Source: Novosphingobium sp.
Lineage (GTDB): Bacteria > Pseudomonadota > Alphaproteobacteria > Sphingomonadales > Sphingomonadaceae
Length of the DNA stretch: 64,000 nucleotides
Direction: 5' to 3'
Assembly (NCBI RefSeq): GCF_027489515.1
Contig: NZ_JAIXZS010000021.1
Location: 1 to 64,000, forward strand
Shown one piece after another: positions 8,649 to 18,400 of the stretch (its first letter is position 1; the number at the start of each line of letters is the position of its first letter). Under the pieces are notes generated by a model that did not search any database, had not been told where the DNA came from, and was given only the letters and a program-made list of their open reading frames with translations. A program made the position numbers and the translations under genes.

Positions 8649-11600
8649 TCACGCCACGATCAGGATGTCCGAGAAGGCCAGATCGGGCCCTCCGGCAAGC
8701 GTGGCGACCTTGACCGCCTTGATCGTGCCCGTGCCATCGGCATCGTACCACAGTGCGCCGCTTGCCGAATTGTAGATCAGCCGATCATCGGCATCGTGGG
8801 CAAAATTCACGCCGTCGCCCGACCAGAACGCCGCACTGGAGAGCGCCCCGCTTGCTGCGAAACCCGTGAACACGCCCCTCGCGAACACCAGCTTGTCCGT
8901 TCCCGAAACAAAGTCCGTGATCAGGTCCGCATTGAGGCGCGTGTTGCCCGGCGTATCGAAGATGAACCGGTCCGCACCGGCCCCACCGGTGAGCACGTCG
9001 CGCCCCAGATTGCCGTAGAGGGCATCATTGTCGTTGCCGCCCATGATCCGGTCGGCGCCAAGCCCGCCAATCAGGGTATCGTTCCCCGCGCCGCCGACAA
9101 GCCGGTTGTCCCCGTCGTTGCCGGTCATGGTATTATTCAGCGCATTGCCGCTGCCCTTGAGGTTGGCCGTCCCGGCCAGAGTCAGGTTCTCGACAAGACG
9201 CAGCCCGGCCGAGACATCGAGGTTGTACGAAACCGAGGTCAGGACCGTGTCGAGCCCGCCCGCATCGACGAGGCCCGATGTTGTGGTCGTCTCATAGACC
9301 CGGTCGCTGGTGGCATCGACGATATAGGTATCGTTGCCCGCACCACCGAGCATCTTGTCGCTGCCCGCACCGCCGTTCAACGTATCGTCGCCTGCACCGC
9401 CCACAAGCCGGTTGTTAGCCGAATTGCCGGTGATCACGTTGTCCAGGGCGTTCCCGGTCCCGTTGATCCTGGCGCTCCCGGTCAGCGTCAGGTTCTCGAC
9501 AAAGCGCAGCCCAGCCCTCACCCCGAGATCCAGCGTGATCGCGCTCTCGATCCGATCGGTGCCTCCCGCATCGATCTGGCTCGCCGTGGTGGTGGTTTCA
9601 AACACCCGGTCGCCGATCGAATCGACGACATAGGTGTCGTTGCCCGCACCTCCCACCATCCGGTCCTTGCCAACACCGCCATCGAGCACATCGTCGCCGG
9701 CCTCGCCGAACAGCTTGTCGTTGCCGACCTCGCCAAACATCGTGTCATTGCCCGCCCCGCCGAGCATGGTGTCGCCGTTCGGATTGGGATCGACCGGCTT
9801 GGGAACGTGTAGGGTGTCAAGACTGATCGCGAGCCGCGCCGTCGTGCCGGCCACGAAGCTGGACGATCCGTAGGGGCGCAGCGCGATCGTGTAGGTCCCG
9901 TCGGCGAGGAAGGTGAAGGTCAAGTAGGGATCGCGGCTGCTGGTCGAGCCTCCTGCGCCGTCGCTCGTGCTGGAATCGTCATCAGTGGCGACGATTGTAC
10001 CGGTCGAATCAAAGAGTTCCAGATAACTGTCGACGCTGGAACCCCCATTGCTGACCCCGTCGACATCGAAGACAAAGGTCTGCCCTTTGCGCGCCGTGAA
10101 CGAGAAGGTCTCGTAGCGTTCTCCGGATGCGGTGATCTCCACCGTGAGGTGGGGATGGGTCGTGGCTTCGGCAATGTTGGGATCATCGGCAAGGCTCCAG
10201 GCCGTGTCGAGCACGACCGGCGCATCGAGCTGGTTGACCACGGACTGCGCAATGATCTGCACCCCCGTGCCGCCCGTCGTTATGTCCACCAGCGCGTCGA
10301 GCGGGTCGACCGGGCGCGGCACAGTGAAGCCGTCGCCATGCAGGGTGTCGTTGCCCTTCCCGCCCAACAACTGATCGGAGCCGTCGCCGCCATTGAGCGC
10401 GTCGCTGCCGTCGCCGCCCGACAGGACGTCCTTGGCCCCGCGCCCCCACAGCTGGTCATCGCCGGCGAGGCCGTTGATCTGGTCGCGCCCCTCGCCGCCG
10501 CGGATATCGTTGCCACTGGCATCGCCATTCTGGCGCAGGATCGATTGATCGGTGGCGATGCCGTCATCGGCCAGCACTTCGGTGCTGACAAGGAACACCC
10601 AGAGGCCGCCGATCTGGGCCACCCCGATCGATCTGCTATCGATCCCGACCAGTGCGCTTGAAGCGCTGATGTTCCGCGCGAGATCGGCATAGACCTCCTC
10701 GGGGGTGTCACCCCCGTTCCAACTGGCGAAGACCATGGTCTTGGAAAGGTCGATCCCGGCACCAGCGGCAAGATCCGCAAACACCGTGCGGAAGTCCTCG
10801 CCATTGCTCAGCGTCTCCGCCCAGTTGGCGCCGCCATTGAGGATGACGACAGGCACAGCGTCCCCGCGATTGTGCGTCACGTCTAGTGCGATGCGGTTCG
10901 CGATCGCTGAGAGCGCGGCGTTGACCGCAAGCTCGGTCCCGTCGGTGCGGATGGCGTCGTTAATGTACGCGGTCTGCACGATCTCACCATCGTTGAGCAG
11001 ATCGCCCGCGCGTTCGCCCAGCGCGCGGTTGGCGATGAACGGATCGGGCAGCGCTGCAGGATCGATGATCTTGATGCCCGTCGCGACGTCGGACGGATTC
11101 ACCACGGTTCCGCCGGCATTGATGGCATGGCCAAGCTTGATGCCCGTGGTGAGATAATAGGCGAAGCCCGACGCGGCCTCTCCGGAGGAGACAGCCGCCG
11201 CCGCGTCGGCATAGTGCGAGACGTACCAGGCTTCGTCGAAGATCAGGTTGGCAAAGTTGGGCTCCGGAGCCGCCGCCTGGAGATCAGGGTGCAGCATCGG
11301 CCCCGGCGCGCTGCGATAGGCGTCGAAAGCCTCGCCCAGTTCGGAGCGAACGCTCTCGCTGATCCCGAAGGTATAGACGAGCCCGGTCACCAGACCAGCA
11401 ACGAGCCCGGCAATCGGCGTCCCCACGAAGGTCACGCCTGCCCCGACGCCGGTCGACAGAGCAATGCCGAGGACAAAGTCCCCGAGCTCGATCGCAGTCT
11501 GCTTCTGCCAGTTGCTGGCAGAGCGGATATTGTCGAGACGATTGCCGATATCGATCGTGTAGCCGAGGATCGAGAATGCCTTGGCCATCTTGCCCATCAA

Positions 11601-12458
11601 GGCTACGCCCTTGTCGGCAGTGTCGATATTCTCGATGATGTGCTTGAATATTTCGGACTGAGTCTCCTTGTAATTCATCACCGAACCAAGGATGTCCGCC
11701 AGCGTATCGTCAATGAACTGCTTGTCGGGATCGGCGAAATCGGCGACCTCGACGATGATCGAATAGTGCTCAAGATCGCCGTAAGAAGGGTCGGCCTTGA
11801 TGCGCAGCACGTTCGTGCCCTTCACAAGGTCGAAGGTTACCTCGCGCACATCGTTGGGATTGTCATCAAGATAGATCTGCACCCGCGCCTGCGTCTCGGC
11901 AGAAACGGTCAGGGCAATGAAATCCTGCCCGTCGCTATCGCCGACCGCATCAAAGAACGACAGCGTCATGCCGCCGCTCACCGATCCGAAATCGCGATCC
12001 ACCGGCATCTTGCCTTTGAGCAGATCCACCATGGGTGCCGGCAGGTCCGCGACCGCCGGTCCGAACACGATTGTATCGACCGAGAATCCCGCGTCATCGA
12101 AAGCCTGATCAATGATCGCGATGGAGGCAATCCCGCCAGGGTCGTCGCAGGAGAACGTGAGCACCCCGTAACCGCTGTTCGTGGTCGCCTGGATCAGCTG
12201 GCCGGCCGCGTCGCGAAATTCGACCCGGGTCGAGCCGAGGTTGTTGAAGTAGCCCACATCGAGTGACGCGCTGGTGACGGCATCATCGAAATAGATGAAC
12301 ACCGGCCCTTTGTAGCTCGCATTGGCCGCGATGACGGGAGAATCCGGCTGTGCGCTATCCGTTGTTATCTCACCGGTGGTCCGCACCACGGTGTCATCGA
12401 ACGTGAAGACCGGATTGACTGTTCCGGTACGGTATTCCGAGAAAGTAATGGTCGACAT
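8649..12458 (-). CDS. RTX-type calcium-binding repeat protein 1 (1269 aa, multidomain, putative type I secretion substrate)
   Basis: Repeated GGxGxDxLxGGxGxDxxxG nonapeptides ([26 protein letters not shown]); PPC-like domain; C-terminal [21 protein letters not shown]...DILIVA. Confidence 0.88.
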   Translation of the reverse strand: MSTITFSEYRTGTVNPVFTFDDTVVRTTGEITTDSAQPDSPVIAANASYKGPVFIYFDDAVTSASLDVGYFNNLGSTRVEFRDAAGQLIQATTNSGYGVLTFSCDDPGGIASIAIIDQAFDDAGFSVDTIVFGPAVADLPAPMVDLLKGKMPVDRDFGSVSGGMTLSFFDAVGDSDGQDFIALTVSAETQARVQIYLDDNPNDVREVTFDLVKGTNVLRIKADPSYGDLEHYSIIVEVADFADPDKQFIDDTLADILGSVMNYKETQSEIFKHIIENIDTADKGVALMGKMAKAFSILGYTIDIGNRLDNIRSASNWQKQTAIELGDFVLGIALSTGVGAGVTFVGTPIAGLVAGLVTGLVYTFGISESVRSELGEAFDAYRSAPGPMLHPDLQAAAPEPNFANLIFDEAWYVSHYADAAAAVSSGEAASGFAYYLTTGIKLGHAINAGGTVVNPSDVATGIKIIDPAALPDPFIANRALGERAGDLLNDGEIVQTAYINDAIRTDGTELAVNAALSAIANRIALDVTHNRGDAVPVVILNGGANWAETLSNGEDFRTVFADLAAGAGIDLSKTMVFASWNGGDTPEEVYADLARNISASSALVGIDSRSIGVAQIGGLWVFLVSTEVLADDGIATDQSILRQNGDASGNDIRGGEGRDQINGLAGDDQLWGRGAKDVLSGGDGSDALNGGDGSDQLLGGKGNDTLHGDGFTVPRPVDPLDALVDITTGGTGVQIIAQSVVNQLDAPVVLDTAWSLADDPNIAEATTHPHLTVEITASGERYETFSFTARKGQTFVFDVDGVSNGGSSVDSYLELFDSTGTIVATDDDSSTSDGAGGSTSSRDPYLTFTFLADGTYTIALRPYGSSSFVAGTTARLAISLDTLHVPKPVDPNPNGDTMLGGAGNDTMFGEVGNDKLFGEAGDDVLDGGVGKDRMVGGAGNDTYVVDSIGDRVFETTTTASQIDAGGTDRIESAITLDLGVRAGLRFVENLTLTGSARINGTGNALDNVITGNSANNRLVGGAGDDTLNGGAGSDKMLGGAGNDTYIVDATSDRVYETTTTSGLVDAGGLDTVLTSVSYNLDVSAGLRLVENLTLAGTANLKGSGNALNNTMTGNDGDNRLVGGAGNDTLIGGLGADRIMGGNDNDALYGNLGRDVLTGGAGADRFIFDTPGNTRLNADLITDFVSGTDKLVFARGVFTGFAASGALSSAAFWSGDGVNFAHDADDRLIYNSASGALWYDADGTGTIKAVKVATLAGGPDLAFSDILIVA

Positions 12459-12944
12459 GCCAATCCCCCGATTGAATGGATCCGCGCTGCACGCCCTTAG
12501 CCATCGGATCCGCCAAGCGGCCTGATCAACGATGACGGGCGCAAGACACCGCGCTCGTATGCAACAACAAAATCAACGCAAATGCAGACGATGTACCGGC
12601 ACGAAATAGGCCATCCCGCCGGATTGCTCCGCCAGAAAACTGCATCCAGCGCACCGGATTATATCCGGCGCCGCCTGCATCTGTTTACTAATTGTTTCCA
12701 AGAATTCCGCCGAATCGCCGGCAGAATTTCTTGCGCCCCACTATATCTTAACCACGCTTTTGCATGGATCAAGCGATCTCGCGCACGCGGCAAGAATCCG
12801 TCGATGCCAATACAGTCAGGTGAGCCGCGCCCGCTGTTCATCCAGCATGGCGAAGACCGCGCTGCCGCGAAATTGGTGGCCAGGCTCCTCGCCGGGCTCG
12901 CACAAACCGGCCGAGCGTCGCCCCAGTGCCGCCTCAGTACTGAA

Positions 12945-13958
12945 CTAGTACCGCCGCGCCACGGCAAACTCTGCCGCCTCGGTCATGGCTTCCTTGGCCG
13001 CACTGGCCGGGAATCTGGCAATCGCGTCGATCGCGCGCTGGGCGTAGTGGCGGGCACGCTCGCGGGTGGCGTTTACGGCCTCATGCTTGCGGATCAGCGA
13101 AACGGCATGCGCCAGATCGGCATCGCTGTTGCGGTCCCCCGCAATCGCTTCCTGCCAGAACGTGCGCTCCTCGGCCGAGCCCCGCGCATAGGCGAGGATC
13201 ACTGGCAAGGTCATCTTGCCCTCGCGGAAGTCGTCGCCCTGATCCTTGCCCATTTCGGACGCGTCCGAATCGTAGTCGATCGCATCGTCGGCCAGCTGGA
13301 ACGCGATGCCGAGGTTGCGGCCATAGCTGTCGAGCGCCAGCTCGTCCGCCTCGCTGCGTTCTGCCACCACTGCGGCGATGCGGCAGGCGGCGGCGAACAG
13401 CGCGGCTGTCTTGGCGTTGATGATCGCGAGGTAACGTTCCTCGCTCGTCTCCACCTGCCGCTGCGCGACAAGCTGGTCCACTTCGCCCTCGGCGATCACG
13501 GCCGAGGCGTTCGAGAGGATCTTCAGCACCTTGAGGCTGCCGTCCTCCACCATCAGTTCGAAGCTGCGGCTGAACAGGAAATCACCGACAAGCACCGTCG
13601 CCGGATTGCCGTAGATAATGTTGGCGGCCTTCTTGCCGCGCCGCATGTCGGAGCCGTCGACCACGTCATCGTGCAGCAGAGTCGCGGTGTGGATGAACTC
13701 CACCGTCGCCGCCAGCTTGTAGTGGCGGCTGCCACCGTATCCCAGCAGCGAGGCGCTCGCGAGGGTCAGCATCGGACGCATGCGCTTGCCGCCACCGGCG
13801 ATGAGATGGCCAGCGAGTGCCGGTATCAGCGGGATGCGCGATTGCATCCGTCCGAGGATCACTTCGTTGACACTGTTCATGCCATCGGCCACGAGCGCCA
13901 TGAGCGGCTGCAGCGAAGGCTCGGCGCGGCGGGGGAGAGGGTGGATGGTCGCGGTCAT
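12945..13958 (-). CDS. Polyprenyl diphosphate synthase
   Basis: GGGKRMRPMLTL, first Asp-rich motif LLHDDVVDGSDMRRG, second motif QLADDAIDYDSD; start MTATIHPLPRRAEP inside the longer track ORF. Confidence 0.93.
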   Translation of the reverse strand: MTATIHPLPRRAEPSLQPLMALVADGMNSVNEVILGRMQSRIPLIPALAGHLIAGGGKRMRPMLTLASASLLGYGGSRHYKLAATVEFIHTATLLHDDVVDGSDMRRGKKAANIIYGNPATVLVGDFLFSRSFELMVEDGSLKVLKILSNASAVIAEGEVDQLVAQRQVETSEERYLAIINAKTAALFAAACRIAAVVAERSEADELALDSYGRNLGIAFQLADDAIDYDSDASEMGKDQGDDFREGKMTLPVILAYARGSAEERTFWQEAIAGDRNSDADLAHAVSLIRKHEAVNATRERARHYAQRAIDAIARFPASAAKEAMTEAAEFAVARRY

Positions 13959-14069
13959 CGCCGTTCGCTTGGCCTGCCCACCGGCGCTTGGCAAGATGCA
14001 ACTTGTGCCAGTGTGGGCAGCATGACCCGTGCGGCGGGCCAGATGCAGGCGATGGAACGGAGATTTGGG

Positions 14070-14360
14070 ATGAGCGAAGACCCGGTTCTGGCCGGTTACC
14101 GCCAGAGCATCGACAACATCGATGCGGCGATGATCCACATTCTGGCCGAGCGATTCCGCATCACCCAGGCGGTCGGCGCTTACAAGGCGGCGCACCAGCT
14201 TCCCGCCAGCGACCCCGCGCGTGAGGAGCGCCAGATCGCCCGCCTGCGCGCGCTGGCGGTCGATGCCAAGCTTGATCCCGAATTCAGCGAAAAGTTCCTG
14301 CGCTTCATCATCCAGGAAGTGATCCGCCACCACGAACAGGCGGCGGAAGCAAAAGGGTGA
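14070..14360 (+). CDS. Chorismate mutase (AroQ class)
   Basis: MSEDPVLAGYRQSIDNIDAAMIHILAERFRITQAVGAYKAAHQLPASDPAREERQIARLR...FLRFIIQEVIRHHE. Confidence 0.9.
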   Translation: MSEDPVLAGYRQSIDNIDAAMIHILAERFRITQAVGAYKAAHQLPASDPAREERQIARLRALAVDAKLDPEFSEKFLRFIIQEVIRHHEQAAEAKG

Positions 14361-15394
14361 GTGCCGGCCTTGGCGCCGAGGGCTGGCTTCGCAGCGCGTG
14401 GTATGTCGCAGACTGGGCCGATGCGATCACCGATGCGCTGACCCCGCTCGAAATCCTTGGCCAACGCGTCGTGCTGTTCCGCGCGGCAAATGGCGATCCC
14501 GTCGCGCTTGAGGATGCCTGCCCGCACCGCAAGCTCCCGCTGTCGATGGGCCGGCGCGAGGGCGATCACCTCGTTTGTGGCTATCACGGCCTCACGTTCG
14601 ATACCGCCGGCACCTGCGTGACTGCGCCGACGCAAGCCAGCCTGCCCAAGGCCTGCGTCCGGTCCTATCCGCTTGCCGAGCGTTATGGGCTCGTGTGGAT
14701 CTGGATGGGCGATCCGGCAGCGGCGGACCCGGCGACAATCGTCGACATCCCGCAATGGGGCTCGCCCGCATGGGGCTATAATCGCGGGCCTATGATGCAA
14801 GTCGATTGCCACTACCTCTACGTGGTCGACAACCTGCTTGATCCCACCCACGTCACTTGGGTCCACCCCGGCTCGTTCGGCGATGCCTCCTGCGCCGCCG
14901 TGCCGATAGAGACCCTCTCGGCGCCCGATGGCGTCACCGCCGCGCGCTGGCTCATGGATACCGAGCCCGCCCCGTTCTACGCCAAGTTCCTGAAGTTTGC
15001 CGGCCGCGCCGATCGTTACCAGCACTACGAGGTGCGCTACCCCTCGAACGCGGTGATCAAGGCAGTGTTCGCTCCCGCCGGCACCGGTGGCCACAACCAG
15101 CCCCTCCACGCCGATGCGTTCTGCATGGATAGCTTCAACTTCCTGACACCGGTGAACGCGCGGACCACGCGCTATTTCTGGTTCCAGCTGAGGAACTTCG
15201 CGCCCGATGATGTGGGCGTATCAGAAGAATTCACCGCGGACGTGAAACATGCCTTCGAGGAAGACCGTGTCATCCTGAACGCCGTGCAGATCGGCATGGA
15301 CACCAGCCCCACGCTGACCATCGACCTCAAGAACGACCTCGCCTCGTTCCGCTTCCGTCAGACCCTTGCGCGGATGATCGCGGCGGAGGGCTAA
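14357..15394 (+). CDS. Rieske [2Fe-2S] aromatic ring-hydroxylating oxygenase (VanA-like)
   Basis: Rieske motif CPHRKLPLSMGRREGDHLVCGYHGLTFD; VVDNLLDPTHVTWVHPGSFGD mononuclear iron region; GTGA overlap with the preceding gene. Confidence 0.9.
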   Translation: MSAGLGAEGWLRSAWYVADWADAITDALTPLEILGQRVVLFRAANGDPVALEDACPHRKLPLSMGRREGDHLVCGYHGLTFDTAGTCVTAPTQASLPKACVRSYPLAERYGLVWIWMGDPAAADPATIVDIPQWGSPAWGYNRGPMMQVDCHYLYVVDNLLDPTHVTWVHPGSFGDASCAAVPIETLSAPDGVTAARWLMDTEPAPFYAKFLKFAGRADRYQHYEVRYPSNAVIKAVFAPAGTGGHNQPLHADAFCMDSFNFLTPVNARTTRYFWFQLRNFAPDDVGVSEEFTADVKHAFEEDRVILNAVQIGMDTSPTLTIDLKNDLASFRFRQTLARMIAAEG

Positions 15395-15406
15395 GGTCGC
15401 CCTTTC

Positions 15407-18400
15407 TCAAGCCGCGATAAGGAAATCGCTGAAAGCCAGCGCCGGCGCACCCGTCAGCACCGCCACCTGCACCGCAGCCGTCGCCCCGGTGCCATCCGCG
15501 TCATACCACAGCGCCCCGGTCGTGGTGTTGTAGATGAACCGATCGGTCGCATCGTGCGCGGCATTGAAGCCTGCGCCCGACCAGAACGCATCCACGCTCA
15601 TCGCCCCCGTTCCGGCAAAGCCGGTGAACACCGCACGGCTGAACGAGAGCTTGTCGCTGCCCGAAGTGAAGTCCTGCAGCGTATCGAGGTTGGTCGCCGC
15701 ATTGGGCGCGCTGTCAAACAGGAAGGTATCGGTGCCAGCGCCGCCGGTCAGCGTGTCATTGCCCGCGCCGCCCGCCAGCCGGTCGTTGCCGATCCCGCCC
15801 AGCAGCGTGTCATTGCCCAGCCCGCCGGTCAGCGTGTCGTTGCCGTCGAGCCCAGAAAGCACGTTGTTCCCGGTGTTGCCAAGGATCACGTTGTCGAGCG
15901 TATTGCCCGTACCGTCGATCGCCGCGCTGCCGGAAAGCGTCAGGTTTTCGACGTTGAGCGCCAGCGTCCAGCTCAGCGAAGCCGTCACGAGATCGGTCCC
16001 GCCGCCGGCCGCTTCGGTCGTCACGTCGAGCGCATTGTCGACCAGGTAGCTGTCATTGCCGCTGCCGCCGACCAGCGTATCCGCGCCCGCGCCGCCATCA
16101 AGCACATCGTTGCTGCTGTTGCCGGTGATCACGTTGGCCAGCGCATTGCCGATGCCGGTATGCGAAATGTTGTTGGTGAAGGTCAGCCGTTCGACATTCG
16201 CGCCCAGCGTGTAGCTCGCGAGCGTGGTCTGCACCGTGTCGGTGCCTTCGCCAGCGAGTTCGGTGACGACATCGCCCGCCACGTCGACGACGTAGATGTC
16301 GTCGCCCAGACCGCCGAGCATCGTATCGCTGCCGCTGCCACCGTTCAGCGTGTCGTTCCCGCCAAGCCCGGTCAGCACGTTGGCGCCGCTGTTGCCGGTC
16401 AGGATGTTGGCATCGGTATTGCCGGTGCCGTTGATGGGGGAGGAACCCGAAAGCGTCAGGTTCTCGACGTTCGCCGCCAGCGTCCAGCTGATCGAGGCGG
16501 TCACGAGATCGGTGCCCTGCGCGGCCAGCTCGGTTGTCACGTCGCCGGCATTGTCGACCACGTAGCTATCGTTCCCCGCGCCACCGATCAGCGTATCGGC
16601 CCCCGCCGCGCCATCGAGCACATCGTTACCACTGTTGCCGGTGATCAGGTTGGCGAGCGCATTGCCGGTTCCGCTGTGCGCCGCGCTGTTGGTGAAGGCC
16701 AGCCGCTCGACGTTGGCTGCCAGTGTGTAGCTCGCGATGTTGGTCTGCACCGTATCGGTGCCCTCGCCCGACAGTTCAGTCACCACATCGCCTGCAGCAT
16801 CGACGACGTAGATGTCATCGCCCAGACCGCCGAGCATCGTATCGTTGCCGGAGCCGCCGTTCAGCGTGTCGTTCCCGCCAAGCCCGGTCAGCACGTTGGC
16901 GCCGCTGTTGCCGGTCATCACGTTCGCATCGGTGTTGCCGGTGCCATTGATCGCCGCTGTGCCCGAAAGCGTGAGGTTTTCGACATTGGCGGACAGCACC
17001 TGACTGACCGAGGCGGTGACAAGGTCGGTGCCCTGCCCGGCCAGCTCGGTCACCACGTCACCGGCATCGTCCACCACATAGCTGTCGTTGCCCAAGCCGC
17101 CGACCAGCGTATCCGCCCCGGCGCCGCCATTCAGCGTGTCGTTGCCGGCATTGCCGGTGATCACGTTGGCCAGCGCATTGCCCGTTCCGCTATGCGCCGA
17201 AGAGTTGGTGAACGTGAGGTTCTCGACATTGCTGCCCAGCGTGTAGCTGCTCAGCGTGGTCTGCACGACATCGCTGCCTTCGCCACCAAGCTCGGTCACC
17301 ACGTCGCCCGTCGCATCGACGACATAGGTGTCGTTGCCCTGCCCGCCGATCAGGGTATCATTGCCCGATCCGCCGTTCAGCGTGTCGTTTCCACCAAGGC
17401 CCCGCAGCGTGTTCGCGCCGGAATTGCCGATCAGCACGTTGACATCGGTGTTGCCTGTGCCGCTGAGCGCCGCGCTGCCCGTCAGCGTCAGGTTCTCGAA
17501 GTTGGCGCCCAGCGTCCAGCTGATCGAGGCGGTGACAAGGTCGGTGCCCTGCGCGGCAAGTTCGGTCACCACATCGCCGGTATTGTCGACGACATAGCTG
17601 TCATCGCCCAGCCCGCCGACCATGGTGTCGGCGCCCGCGCCGCCGTTCAGCGTATCGTTGCCGCCAAGTCCTGTCAGCACGTTGGCCGCGCTGTTGCCGG
17701 TCAGCGTGTTGGCATCATTGTTGCCGGTGCCGTTGATTGCAGAGGAACCCGAAAGCGTCAGGTTCTCGACATTCGCCGCCAGTGTCCAGGTGATCGAGGA
17801 GGAGACGCTGTCGGTCCCTTCGCCGGCCGCCTCGGTGGTCAAGTCGCCTGTGTTGTCGACGGTGTAACTGTCGTTGCCCTGCCCGCCGATCATCGTGTCG
17901 GCGCCGCTGCCACCGTTCAGCGTGTCGTTGCCGCCAAGTCCGATCAGCACGTTGGCCGCGCTGTTGCCGGTCAGCGCGTTGGCGTCGGTGTTGCCGGTGG
18001 CGTTGATCGCTGAAGTGCCCGAAAGCCCGAGGTTGTCGACATTGGCCGCCAGCGTCCAGCTGATCGCGGCAAAGACCGTGTCGGTCCCCCCGCCAGCATT
18101 CTCGATCGTCGTGTCGCCGGCGTTGTCGACATAGTAGGTATCGTTGCCGAGCCCGCCGACCATGCGGTCTGCGCCAGACCCGCCGTTGAGGATGTCCGCG
18201 CCGCCGCCGCCGGTCAGCACGTTGTTCAGCGCATTGCCGTTGCCCGTATGCGCGACATTGTTGGTGAAAGTCAGGTTCTCGATGGTGCTCCCCAGCGTGT
18301 AGCTGGCAAGCGTGGTCTGCACCGTATCGGTGCCCTGCCCGGCAAGCTCGGTCACCACATCGCCCGCCGCATCGACGACGTAGATGTCATCGCCCAGCCC

